Assembly: GCA_910587835.1 (NCBI GenBank)
Contig: CAJUNQ010000043.1
Location: 1 to 64,000, forward strand
Source: an uncultured Oscillospiraceae bacterium
GTDB taxonomy: Bacteria > Bacillota > Clostridia > Oscillospirales > Acutalibacteraceae
Length of the DNA: 64,000 nt
Direction of reading: 5' to 3'
How positions within the stretch are numbered: the stretch's first letter is position 1; each line of letters opens with the position of its first letter. The position numbers and the translations under genes are program-made. Shown here one piece after another: positions 22,481-31,037 of this stretch. The notes under the pieces were generated by a model. That model had not been told where the DNA came from. It was given only the letters and a program-made list of their open reading frames with translations, and searched no databases.

Positions 22481-24088
22481 TTACAGCTCTGTGTCTCCGG
22501 CCAGACGCTCCACCGGCAGCGCGGCCCGGTAGCGGCGGAGGAAGGCCGCAAAGCCCTCGGTGTCCTGGGGCTGGGGCTGGGCGCAACTGCCCTTTGCCCC
22601 GGCAAACACCTGCTCTGCCAGATAGCTCTCCAGGTCCAGCCCGGGGGTCTTCTGGCAGGCCTTGGCGAACATGGCCAGCACGGCCATACCCCAGGGCCCG
22701 CCCTCGCCGGCGGTCTCCATCACGGACACCGGCACGCCCAGGGCCCCGGCCATCAGCCGCTGCCCCACCACAGGGGTCTTGAACAGTCCCCCATGGCCCA
22801 GAAGCTGGTCAAGGGCAGCGTTCTCCTCCTTCAGCAGCAGGTCCATGCCGATTTTCAGGGGGGCCATGGCCGCGTAGAGCTGGGCCCGCATAAAGCCGCC
22901 CAGTCCCAGCGCCTGGCCGGGGACCCGGGTGAGCAGGGGCCGGCCCTGGCTCAGGCCGATGACCGGCTCGCCGGCATAGCAGTTGTAGCTTACCACGCCG
23001 CCGCAGTCCGGGGGGCCCTCCAACGCTGCCTGATACAGCAGGTCGTACAGCTGCCCCTTGCTCAGAGAGGCCCCGGCCCGGCCCAGCAGCTGGGCGAAGA
23101 CCTCCACCCAGGCGTCCAGGTCAGAGGTGCAGGTATTGCAGTGGACCATGGCCACAGGGCGGCCGGTGGGGGTGGCTACCAGGTCCAGCTCAGGGTAGAC
23201 CTTGGAAAGGGGGCGCTCCAGCACCACCATGGCGAAAATGCTGGTGCCTGCGGACACGTTCCCGGTGCGGGGGGCCACGCTGTTGGTGGCGGTCATGCCG
23301 GTGCCCGCGTCGCCCTCAGGGGGGCAGAGCAGGGCCCCGGGCTGCAGAACGCCGGTGGGGTCCAGCAGCTTGGCCCCTGCCGGGGTGAGGGCGCCGGCAG
23401 GGGCTCCGGCGGGGAGCACCTGGGGCAGGACCTCCCGGAGCTTCCAGGGCAGGGCCTGGTCCTGGACCAGCCTGTCGAATTGGGCCAGCATATTTTTGTC
23501 AAAGTCCAGGGTCTGGCTGTCAATGGGGAACATGCCTGCCGCGTCGCCAACGCCCAGGACCTTTTCGCCGGTGAGCTGCCAATGGACGTACCCGGCCAGG
23601 GTGGTCAGGTAGTCCAGCTGCTGTACATGGTCCTCCTTCAGGCGGACGGCCCGGTAGAGATGGGCGATGCTCCATCGCTGGGGGATGTTGAAGCCGAACC
23701 GTGCGGTCAGCTCAGCGGCCTCGGCCTCGGTGACAGTATTGCGCCAGGTGCGGAAGGGGCACAGCTGCCGGCCCTCCTTGTCAAAGGGCAGGTAGCCGTG
23801 CATCATGGCGGAGACGCCCACTGCCCCCAGGGTGGCAAGCTCCTCGCCGTATGTTTCCTTTACCTCCTTGGCCAGCCTCTGGCAGGCGGTCTGAATGCCG
23901 GTCCAGACGTCTTCCAGGCGGTAGCTCCACAGGCCGTTTTCCTGGTGGTTTTCCCAGTCAAAGGCGCCGCTGGCAATGGGCTGGCAGCCGGGGCCGGCCA
24001 GGGTGGCCTTGATGCGGGTGGAGCCCAGCTCGATGCCCAGGGCTGTGCCGCCGGTGCGGATGGCCTGGGTGATGGTTGCTTGGTTCAT
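22481..24088 (-). CDS. FGGY-family carbohydrate kinase
   Basis: The 535-residue protein has the ribonuclease H-like ATPase fold of FGGY sugar kinases: phosphate-1 loop GIELGSTRIKATL at 18-30, VGVSAMMHGYLPFD, a phosphate-2 like NVSAGTSIFAMV and the C-terminal GGLFKTPVVGQRLMAGALGVPV adenosine region. It would phosphorylate a pentulose, hexulose or polyol in the cytoplasm. The sequence is not a clear xylulokinase or glycerol kinase, so the substrate is open. No sugar transporter or isomerase is adjacent. AAAGGAGG lies 8 nt before the ATG. Confidence 0.85.
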   Translation of the reverse strand: MNQATITQAIRTGGTALGIELGSTRIKATLAGPGCQPIASGAFDWENHQENGLWSYRLEDVWTGIQTACQRLAKEVKETYGEELATLGAVGVSAMMHGYLPFDKEGRQLCPFRTWRNTVTEAEAAELTARFGFNIPQRWSIAHLYRAVRLKEDHVQQLDYLTTLAGYVHWQLTGEKVLGVGDAAGMFPIDSQTLDFDKNMLAQFDRLVQDQALPWKLREVLPQVLPAGAPAGALTPAGAKLLDPTGVLQPGALLCPPEGDAGTGMTATNSVAPRTGNVSAGTSIFAMVVLERPLSKVYPELDLVATPTGRPVAMVHCNTCTSDLDAWVEVFAQLLGRAGASLSKGQLYDLLYQAALEGPPDCGGVVSYNCYAGEPVIGLSQGRPLLTRVPGQALGLGGFMRAQLYAAMAPLKIGMDLLLKEENAALDQLLGHGGLFKTPVVGQRLMAGALGVPVSVMETAGEGGPWGMAVLAMFAKACQKTPGLDLESYLAEQVFAGAKGSCAQPQPQDTEGFAAFLRRYRAALPVERLAGDTEL

Positions 24089-24192
24089 GGGGGAATCCTC
24101 CTTTGGGGTGATGGGGTGTTGCTTTGGGGTGGGGTAGTTTTGGGGAGTGTGGGTTTTTAAAATTTTTTGGGGGGCGCGGGTTTCTCTGCGGT

Positions 24193-24452
24193 TGTTGGGG
24201 GTTTCGTTCTGTTTGAGACGGCAGCGAGGGGGCCGCTGGCCTTCCTGCGGTCGACCGCGCTCCGACTTGCCTTCGGCAAGTCGATGGCGGCGCAGTCTTA
24301 CCCCGGCCCGAACTTGGTCGAGGGAGCAAACTCGTACCTCGCGGCTTTGTTTACTGCGCCGCCTAAGTTCAAGGTCAAGGTCGCGAGACGCTGTCTCGCG
24401 CTCTGCAACCTTTGAAAAGGTTGACGAAACTTTTGGTTCGCGCTTGTTTGCT
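24193..24452. repeat. Mosaic hairpin repeat family B, copy B1
   Basis: This shares blocks with 43525-43884 and 57237-57528: GTTTGAGACGG, CCGCTGGxCTTCCTGCGGTC, GGCGGCGCAGTCTTACCCC, TTTACTGCGCCGCC, AAGGTCAAGGTC and GACGAAACTTTTG. GGCGGCGCAG and CTGCGCCGCC form a long-range stem. In this copy an inner hairpin is GCGAGAC-GCT-GTCTCGC, where the other copies have TTGGGGAC-TCT-GTCCCCAA. A 75-bp module present in B2 and B3 is absent. It occupies the 24089-24489 gap. Confidence 0.85.
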
Positions 24453-24489
24453 CTGCTTCGCTTTGGGCTTTTTGCCCGCGTTGGGGGGC

Positions 24490-25341
24490 TTAGATGGCGC
24501 GGCTGTACATTACATAACGGCCCAGGGAGCGGACGCCCAGCTCCTTCACAATGGGCTCCTCGTCTCTGTCGTGGAAGTAGTAGAAGCTCTCCATCCCGTC
24601 TGCCTTGCCCTGGTTCAGCGCACGGAGCAGCAGCGCCCGGACCGCCTGGGGGTCAAACCTGCCGTCTGCATAGTCCAGGCCGAAGATTTCCAGCATCCCG
24701 TCTACATAGACGAAGTAGATGACCGCCACATCCCGGCCGTCCCGTTCCAGCAGGTATAAGTGCCAGCGGTCCAGAGCTTCCCGGAGATGGGCGTTGTCCC
24801 AGTACATTTTCCCGTCCCATTGGGCGTGGATGGCGGCGAAGCGGTCAAAATTTTCTTCTGTGATGGGGACGGGCTTCGCGCTCTCGGGCTTTGGCTCGTA
24901 TTCCTCGAACCTCATCACGCCCACCAGGCTCTCCTCACTCAGGGGCCAGCCCAGCTCGGCCAGGTGGTTGACCGCCCGAGTATTCTGGTCGGAAAAGCCG
25001 AAGTGCATGGTAAAGCCTGGGTACCTCTGCCCCAGGTAGTCAATCAGCTCGTCCATGGCCTGCTCGGTTTTGTCCTCGGTGCAGAAGGCCCGGGCGTCCA
25101 GATATTTGTCCTCGGGCAGGGCAAAGTAGTGGATATAACCCAGGGCTTTGCCGTTATCCTCAAAGAGCAGGGCCCCTTCGTGCTCCCGCTCATGGGCCAG
25201 GGCGGCGGTCTCGTCGAACTCAGCCCGGCTCTTCAGGCCGTCGGCGTAAGTGGGGTAGCCGGAACGGGTCATGTCCAGGGCCAGGCTGTAGGCCCAGTCC
25301 AGGTAATTTTTGTAGTTGCTTTGGTTGAGTTCTCTCAGCAT
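24490..25341 (-). CDS. Two-domain GNAT-like acetyltransferase
   Basis: The 283-residue protein begins MLRELNQSNYKNYLDWAYS and is built of two GNAT-like halves. The N-half has GALLFEDNGKALGYIHYFALPED and the C-half has RDVAVIYFVYVDGMLEIFGLDY followed by FDPQAVRALLLRALNQGKADG. The classical Q/RxxGxG/A acetyl-CoA loop is weak in both, so activity is uncertain. ATG 25341 has a GAGGGGA site. It follows murF by 61 bp on the same strand and could be co-transcribed. Confidence 0.7.
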   Translation of the reverse strand: MLRELNQSNYKNYLDWAYSLALDMTRSGYPTYADGLKSRAEFDETAALAHEREHEGALLFEDNGKALGYIHYFALPEDKYLDARAFCTEDKTEQAMDELIDYLGQRYPGFTMHFGFSDQNTRAVNHLAELGWPLSEESLVGVMRFEEYEPKPESAKPVPITEENFDRFAAIHAQWDGKMYWDNAHLREALDRWHLYLLERDGRDVAVIYFVYVDGMLEIFGLDYADGRFDPQAVRALLLRALNQGKADGMESFYYFHDRDEEPIVKELGVRSLGRYVMYSRAI

Positions 25342-25402
25342 AGTCGTTTCCCCTCTTTCTGTTTTCCTTGGAATCATCTCTCACCACGGGAGAGCGGGAA
25401 TC

Positions 25403-26752
25403 TTACTCCCCCAGGCCAGACAGCAGAGCGTTGACAACCTCCTCGGTCTTCATGCCCCGGGATCCCTTCACCAGCACGGCGTCGCCGGGGCGGAGCCTGT
25501 GGAGCAGCCAGGCCGCGGCCTCGGCGTTGTCTTTTACGCACACTGCCTTGTCCCCGTAGCCCTGGGCGATCAGCCGGCCTAATTCTCCTATGGCCAGCAG
25601 CTCCACTGCTTTTTTTCGGGCATAGGCCCCGGTGCTTTGGTGGCCGGCCTGCTCGTAGCTGCCCAGCTCCCGCATACCGGCCAGCACGGCGATTTTTCTC
25701 CCGGTCTCGGGCCGGTCCGCCAGCACATTGAGGGCGGACTCCATGGAGTCGGGGCTGGCGTTGTAGGTGTCGTCGATGATGGCGACGCCCCCTGCCTCTT
25801 TGATTTGCTGGCGCATGGCAGGCGGCTCGTAGCTGGCAAGGACCCGGGCGGTATCCGCCAGGGGCTGGCCCAGCCAGCTGCCCACTGCCATGGCGGCCAG
25901 GGCGTTGCGCACATTGTGCTCTCCCAGCACAGGAAGGGAGACGGTCTGCTCCTGGCCCTCTGGGGAGCAGCAGGTGAAGGTCAGGGAGTCTTTGCCCTCA
26001 GCCACCTCTTTGGCCCGCCACTGGCAGTGCGGGGAGAGGCCGAAGGTCACCACCCGGTAGGAGCCGGAGGTGAAGCCGGACAGCAGGTCGTTGTCGCCGT
26101 TGACAAACAGGGGGGCTCCCTCTGGGAGGTAATCGGCCATGCGGGCCTTCTCCGCCAGGATGTTCTCACGGGTTCCCATGAATTCCAGATGGGACGTGCC
26201 GATGGTGGTGACCACCCCGCAGGTGGGCTTTACCACCCGGGCAATGCGGGCCATTTCGCCGGGCATACTCACCCCCATTTCAATGACTGCGGCTGTGTGC
26301 TCCGGCTCGATGCCGCACACGGTGATGGGCACCCCCACCTGACTGTTGGCGTTGCCAGGGGTGCGCCACACCCGGCGGCTGGCGGTCAGCCCCAGAGCGG
26401 TCATCTCCTTGGCGGTGGTTTTGCCCACGCTGCCGGTAATGCCCACAATGGGCAGGGTGAACCGCGCCCGGTAGGCTTCGCCTACCTTTTGCAGGGCGGC
26501 GCGGCAGTCCTCTACCAGCACCAGGGGGCCGCGGGCCTCCGCCGGGTGGTCGGTAAAGCTGGCGGCTCCGGCGGCAAGGGCGTTGGGGATGAACCGGTGG
26601 CCGTCCACGTTCTCGCCCCGGATGGGCACGAACATGGCCCCGGGGCAGGCCTTGCGGCTGTCGGTGACAAAGCCGGTTACCAGGGCAGAGCCGTCGCCGG
26701 AGAGCAGCCTGCCGCCGGAGAGCTCTGCGATTTCAGAAACGGTCATTTTCAT
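25403..26752 (-). CDS. murF: UDP-N-acetylmuramoyl-tripeptide--D-Ala-D-Ala ligase (MurF)
   Basis: The 449-residue Mur ligase has the N-terminal uridine domain (SEIAELSGGRLLSGDG, VTDSRKACPGAMFVPIRGENVDG), central ATPase P-loop GITGSVGKTTAKEM and the C-terminal domain with IDDTYNASPDSMESAL, which is diagnostic for MurF. It adds D-Ala-D-Ala to the muramyl tripeptide, the last cytoplasmic peptide step. I chose the ATG at 26752 (GAGGTGA upstream). MurE lies 2.8 kb upstream on the same strand, separated by pepC, a methyltransferase and a terminator-like hairpin. Confidence 0.95.
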   Translation of the reverse strand: MKMTVSEIAELSGGRLLSGDGSALVTGFVTDSRKACPGAMFVPIRGENVDGHRFIPNALAAGAASFTDHPAEARGPLVLVEDCRAALQKVGEAYRARFTLPIVGITGSVGKTTAKEMTALGLTASRRVWRTPGNANSQVGVPITVCGIEPEHTAAVIEMGVSMPGEMARIARVVKPTCGVVTTIGTSHLEFMGTRENILAEKARMADYLPEGAPLFVNGDNDLLSGFTSGSYRVVTFGLSPHCQWRAKEVAEGKDSLTFTCCSPEGQEQTVSLPVLGEHNVRNALAAMAVGSWLGQPLADTARVLASYEPPAMRQQIKEAGGVAIIDDTYNASPDSMESALNVLADRPETGRKIAVLAGMRELGSYEQAGHQSTGAYARKKAVELLAIGELGRLIAQGYGDKAVCVKDNAEAAAWLLHRLRPGDAVLVKGSRGMKTEEVVNALLSGLGE

Positions 26753-26787
26753 AAGCTCACCTCTGTATAAAGGATCAGGACAAAAGG

Positions 26788-26868
26788 GAAGACGGCGGGC
26801 CATAGCAAGTGTTTTGAAAATGCTGACGCATCCTTTTCAAACGCTTTTCAGGGGGGCCTGCCGTCTTC
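26788..26868 (-). terminator. Large compound hairpin between methyltransferase and murF
   Basis: GAAGACGGC..GGCC at one end pairs with GGCC..GCCGTCTTC at the other (26788-26801 with 26855-26868), and an inner stem TTTGAAAA / TTTTCAAA is nested. On the minus strand the structure is followed by CCCTTTTG. It can terminate the methyltransferase transcript or act as an attenuator ahead of murF. Confidence 0.65.
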
Positions 26869-26881
26869 TTCGCTATATTTT

Positions 26882-27643
26882 TCAGTAAGGCTTTTGGGCC
26901 ATCAGGCAATACCAGCCAATCTCGGAAAAGGGTTTGTCTTCAAACCAGGGGCAGGGCTTGATTTCAAATTGTGTATAGCCCATCCCTTCCAGCTCATCCT
27001 TGACCAGACGGAGGGAAAAGGGATGAAGATGCTCCTGGAACTGATTTGTTTTGAAAATTTTGCCATCCTTTTCGTAGCTGTGGAGAATGTTTATGGTGAT
27101 GGTTCCGTCCTCATGATAGTCCCACACCTGAACATTGCCGATTCTGGTCCCGTCCTGCTGATAGAAGGGCTGAGGGATGATAAACCGCTGCCCGTTCTTT
27201 TGGGCCATCTCCCAGTTCCGGCTGTCGAAATAAAGGTAGCCGCCGGGCCTCAGGCACCGGTCCATCTCATGCAGGGTTTTCACCACGTCTTCATTGTCCA
27301 CATGGGCCAGGGCGCTGCCGGTGCTCATCACGCAGTCAAACCGGCGGTCAAAGCGGGCGGACAGCCCCCGGAAGTCGCAGGGCAAAAGCGGAACCTGGAA
27401 GCCCTTTGCCGCTGCCTTCTCCCCGGCCTTTTTCAACATACCCTCGTTCAGGTCTGACCCGGCGATCTGGTAGCCCAGCTCCGCCAGGGGGAAGGTCAGA
27501 TTGCCGGTGCCAAAGCTGCAGTCCAGAATGCTGTGGACCGCTTTGCCGGCGAACAGCTTTCGATAATGCTCTTTATATGCCTGATTGGCCCTGTCGGTAA
27601 AGCGTTCGTCATAGATGTCGGGGTAGTCGTACAGATCAGCCAT
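26882..27643 (-). CDS. Class I SAM-dependent methyltransferase
   Basis: The 253-residue protein has the SAM-binding motif ILDCSFGTGNLTFPLAELGYQIAGSDLN at about 39-66, motif II/III region FDCVMSTGSALAHV and RCLRPGGYLYFDSRN. The fold is clear; the substrate is not. TAAGGAGGGG is 7-8 nt before the ATG, and the gene starts 13 bp after pepC, so they are probably co-transcribed. Confidence 0.87.
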   Translation of the reverse strand: MADLYDYPDIYDERFTDRANQAYKEHYRKLFAGKAVHSILDCSFGTGNLTFPLAELGYQIAGSDLNEGMLKKAGEKAAAKGFQVPLLPCDFRGLSARFDRRFDCVMSTGSALAHVDNEDVVKTLHEMDRCLRPGGYLYFDSRNWEMAQKNGQRFIIPQPFYQQDGTRIGNVQVWDYHEDGTITINILHSYEKDGKIFKTNQFQEHLHPFSLRLVKDELEGMGYTQFEIKPCPWFEDKPFSEIGWYCLMAQKPY

Positions 27644-27656
27644 AGGAAGCCCCTCC

Positions 27657-28991
27657 TTACGCCAAAGACCCCATGGGGTCCCAGGGCTCCAGGGCGATGG
27701 GGGCCTGGTCCAGCTCAGCCCGCTGGGCTTCGGTAAGGTACTTTTTATGTACCACCACCTGGTAGGTGTACTCGGTGAACCAGTCGTCGCTCATCACATA
27801 GTAGCCCTCGCTGCCGGCCTCTTTGCCCCAGCTGTTCTCTACCCGCCAGCGGGTGGGCTGGCCGTCCTCGTTCAGGTTTACCCCCTGGAACACCATGGCG
27901 TGGGTCATCAGGCTGTCACCGTAGTCCAGGCGCTGGGCCTTGGTCATGCCGAACTCCGTGCCGAACAGCTGGTCGGGCCGCAGCACGTTCAGGTCCATAA
28001 TGCCGCTGTCCCGGGCGGAGCACTTGCCTACGTCGCAGCCAAACCACACAGGGCTGCCGTCTTGCAGCTGGCGGATGGCCGCGGCCTTCAGGTCCTCAAT
28101 GGGCAGGTTCAGATATTTGACGGGACGGCCCTCTACAATATTGCCCAGCAGCTTCACGGTAAAGGTTCTGTGATAGGGCTTGTCGGCAGTGGGGGCGTTG
28201 ATGAGGCTCACATAGTCGGACATGTTCCAGCCCACATATTTCTCGAAGAAGCTTTTGCCGGTGAGGCCGGTCTCCCGGATGAATTTCTTGTCCTTGTCCC
28301 GGGCCTCAAAGGTGAAGGTTTTGGGCGGGGCGCCCAGAGCAATGCACAGCATGTTGTAGACGCTGCCCAGCATGGCCTCCTTCTGCTGGCGGAGCTGCTC
28401 TACGGTTTTGCCGGCAGCGTGGCCCTCCCGCAGGGTGCAGGCGAACTCCCGGAGCTTGCGGGTCATATAGCCGGTGACCTCCCAGGTGGCGGAGGAGCAG
28501 GCGGTCTCGGGCATGGCCTCCTTGGGCGCCACGCCGTATTTCTCCACCAGATTGCACAGCATATCCCACTGACCGCCGTCGTTGAGGGGGGCGCTGAGCA
28601 GGTGGGCGATCACCCGGCCGTTGGTGGGCTCGTCCAGGGTATCCAGAATGCTCTCTAAAAAGTAGTTGGACTTTTCCAGCTTGTCGTAGAACAGGGTGTA
28701 GTTCTGGCTGAGCTCAAAGGTGTCCAGGTTCAGCTTGCGCATAATATCCACCCGCATGGTGTTCAGGGCGGCGAACATCCAGCACCGGCCTGAGCTCTTT
28801 TGGTTGGTAATCTTGCCGGTTTCCAGCTGGACGGAGAACAGATGCCGGTCCTCCCGCTGGACATGGGGGTCGGCAGCGGACTTGTTGACCCCGTTTGCGG
28901 TGACGGCCAGCTGGGCCACCCGCTTGGCGGGGTCGGCGGCAAAGTCCTTCTCAAAGGCTTCCAGCTGAGCGGTTTCAATGATTTTTTCCAT
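27657..28991 (-). CDS. pepC: Aminopeptidase C (bleomycin hydrolase family, C1B)
   Basis: The 444-residue cytosolic cysteine peptidase has the active-site cysteine in NQKSSGRCWMFAALNTMR (Cys70), the histidine in DSLMTHAMVFQGV and the asparagine in RWRVENSWG. The family forms a self-compartmentalised hexamer that removes N-terminal residues. Here the C-terminus continues past the SWG motif with EPWDPMGSLA, as in usual PepC. ACGGAGG precedes the ATG. Confidence 0.94.
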   Translation of the reverse strand: MEKIIETAQLEAFEKDFAADPAKRVAQLAVTANGVNKSAADPHVQREDRHLFSVQLETGKITNQKSSGRCWMFAALNTMRVDIMRKLNLDTFELSQNYTLFYDKLEKSNYFLESILDTLDEPTNGRVIAHLLSAPLNDGGQWDMLCNLVEKYGVAPKEAMPETACSSATWEVTGYMTRKLREFACTLREGHAAGKTVEQLRQQKEAMLGSVYNMLCIALGAPPKTFTFEARDKDKKFIRETGLTGKSFFEKYVGWNMSDYVSLINAPTADKPYHRTFTVKLLGNIVEGRPVKYLNLPIEDLKAAAIRQLQDGSPVWFGCDVGKCSARDSGIMDLNVLRPDQLFGTEFGMTKAQRLDYGDSLMTHAMVFQGVNLNEDGQPTRWRVENSWGKEAGSEGYYVMSDDWFTEYTYQVVVHKKYLTEAQRAELDQAPIALEPWDPMGSLA

Positions 28992-29024
28992 TTTGGGTTC
29001 CTCCGTTTTCTGTGTTTGATTCCC

Positions 29025-29539
29025 TTATTCCTGTGGGGCAGCCTTTTGAATGGGCACCCACACCTCATAGCGGCTGCCCTGAGGGGTGCGGGCGTTTTCC
29101 TTCTCGATGCGAAAAATCAGGGACTCCGGTCCGTCGGCCCTGGCCCAGCCCGCGGGGGGAGCCGCTGTGCCGGCATACTGGTTGCAGCGGCCGTTGTCGG
29201 CCGGGCCCACGGCCTCCTCGTTGGTCTCCATCCACTCTGTGGTAACGGCCAGGTAGTCGCCGCTGGGGAAGCGCATCAGGGTATAGCCCTTGGGCGGCTG
29301 GTCCACGTCCTTGACAAAGAGGCCCTGGAAATATACCTCTCGGCCCTGCTGGTCGTGAAACCACACATTGATGGGCTTTTCGTCCACCGCGTAGGGCAGA
29401 ATGGGCTTATAGCCGCCCATCTGGAAGAAATTCTTCCAGATGGCCTCAAAGTCAGAGCTCTGGTCTACGACAGCGGCGTTTCCCAGAAAGCAGAAACCGT
29501 CCAGACGGAGCTGGTAGGTGATGATGGGGGGGCGTTCAT
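29025..29539 (-). pseudogene. Frameshifted small protein with effector-binding-like (GyrI-type) domain
   Basis: The continuous frame from 29420 to 29025 (131 residues) lacks a ribosome site. Upstream, the same frame encodes further protein-like sequence (RPPIITYQLRLDGFCFLGNA...). The natural start, ATG 29539 with AAAGGAG 6 nt upstream, is one frame off. A run of seven C (G on the plus strand, 29526-29532) lies at codons 3-5; eight C would restore one 171-codon gene. The product, with PKGYTLMRFPSGDYLAVT and RYEVWVPIQK, resembles AraC-type/GyrI-like ligand-binding domains. Either a real phase-variable or inactivated gene, or a homopolymer sequencing error. Confidence 0.75.
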
Positions 29540-29563
29540 TTTGCTCTCCTTTCTGACCGCTGT

Positions 29564-31018
29564 CTATGGGTTGGCCGAATCCAAAAGCTCCCGGATGACC
29601 ACCCGCTCATCAAAGGGGTATTTGACCCCCTCAATCTCCTGGTAGTCCTCATGACCCTTGCCTGCCAGGACAATGACGTCTCCCTCCTGGGCGTGCTCCA
29701 GACACCAGCGGATGGCCTCCCGGCGGTCGGGGATCTCGATATATTGGCCCTCTGTCTTTTTCATGCCCACCTTGATGTCCTCGATAATGTCCAGCACATT
29801 CTCAAACCGGGAGTTGTCGGCAGTGATTACCGACAGGTCGGCAAGCCGGCCGCTGGCCTCGCCCATCTCGTAGCGGCGGACCTTGGGCCGGTTGCCCCCT
29901 GCCCCGAACAGGCAGATGAGCCGCCGGGGCTTATACTCCCGCAGGGTGGTGAGCAGGCTCTCCATGCTCACGGCGTTGTGGGCGTAGTCCAGCAGCAGGG
30001 TGTAGTTTCCGGGCACAGGGACAGGCTCTACCCGCCCCTTGACCCGGACGGAGAAAAGGCCCTGCTTCATGGCCTCCACCGGAATGCCCAGCTGATGGCA
30101 GCAGGCAATGGCGGCCAGGGCGTTATAGGCGTTGAACCGGCCCGGAACGCCCACCTGGGCGGTGAAGCTCAGGTCCCCGGCCACGGTGAACGCTACCCCC
30201 AGCAGGCCGGGCAGGTTCAGGTGGCGGCAGTTCTCTCCCCGCAGGTCTCCGGCGGCTCCCATGCCGTAGCGGTAGACCCGGCAGGTGCTGTGGGCCAGAA
30301 GCTTTTCTACGCTGGGGTCGTCGGCGTTGACCACGCCCACAGGACACATGGAGAACAGCATGGCCTTGCAGGCCAGGTACTCCTCCATGTCCTTGTGCTC
30401 TACCCCGCCGATATGGTCCTCGGAAAAGTTGGTGAACACCCCTGCCGCAAAGGGCAGGCCGTACACCCGGCTGTCCTTCAGGCCCACGGAGCTCACCTCC
30501 ATGACCACATACCGGCAGCCCATGTCCGCCATGCGGCGCAGGTGCTTTTGTACCTCGTAGCTGATGGGGGTGGTGTTGGGCAGGGGGACCGCCTCCTCGC
30601 CCACTGCCGCGCCCACGGTGCCGATGATTCCGGTTTTGTACCCCGCGGCCTCGAGAATAGAGCGGATCATGTAGGCGGTGGTGGTTTTGCCCTTGGTGCC
30701 GGTAATGCCGATGACCTTCAGGCCATGTCGGGCCGGGTGGCCGAAGAAGGCGGCGCTGAGCAGGCTGAGGGCCTTTTTGGCGTCGGGGACCAGGACCACC
30801 TGGGCGCCGGGCGCCTCTACAGGCTCTTGGGCCACAATGGCCACTGCCCCGGCGGCGGCGGCCTGGGCGGCAAAGCGGTGGCCGTCTAAGGCGGCGCCCT
30901 TGATGCACACAAACAGGCACCCGGGCTTTGCCTGCCGGGAGTCGTACACAATATCGGTGATCTCCGCCTCCTCACGGCAGGAGAGGTCCAGGGAAGTCAA
31001 CAGCTTGGAAAGCAGCAT
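29564..31018 (-). CDS. murE: UDP-N-acetylmuramyl-tripeptide synthetase (MurE)
   Basis: The 484-residue Mur ligase has VYDSRQAKPGCLFVCIKG, P-loop GITGTKGKTTTAYMI, TTPISYEVQKHLRRMADMG and the C-terminal LLDYAHNAVSMESLL. It adds the third amino acid to UDP-MurNAc-Ala-Glu. The specificity region reads ADNSRFEN where meso-diaminopimelate enzymes have DNPR, so the central Arg is kept but the Pro is Ser; DAP is likely but not certain. AAAGGATGG precedes the ATG. YhhN lies 19 bp upstream and the frameshifted gene 24 bp downstream. Confidence 0.93.
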   Translation of the reverse strand: MLLSKLLTSLDLSCREEAEITDIVYDSRQAKPGCLFVCIKGAALDGHRFAAQAAAAGAVAIVAQEPVEAPGAQVVLVPDAKKALSLLSAAFFGHPARHGLKVIGITGTKGKTTTAYMIRSILEAAGYKTGIIGTVGAAVGEEAVPLPNTTPISYEVQKHLRRMADMGCRYVVMEVSSVGLKDSRVYGLPFAAGVFTNFSEDHIGGVEHKDMEEYLACKAMLFSMCPVGVVNADDPSVEKLLAHSTCRVYRYGMGAAGDLRGENCRHLNLPGLLGVAFTVAGDLSFTAQVGVPGRFNAYNALAAIACCHQLGIPVEAMKQGLFSVRVKGRVEPVPVPGNYTLLLDYAHNAVSMESLLTTLREYKPRRLICLFGAGGNRPKVRRYEMGEASGRLADLSVITADNSRFENVLDIIEDIKVGMKKTEGQYIEIPDRREAIRWCLEHAQEGDVIVLAGKGHEDYQEIEGVKYPFDERVVIRELLDSANP

Positions 31019-31037
31019 ACAAGAACCATCCTTTCTA

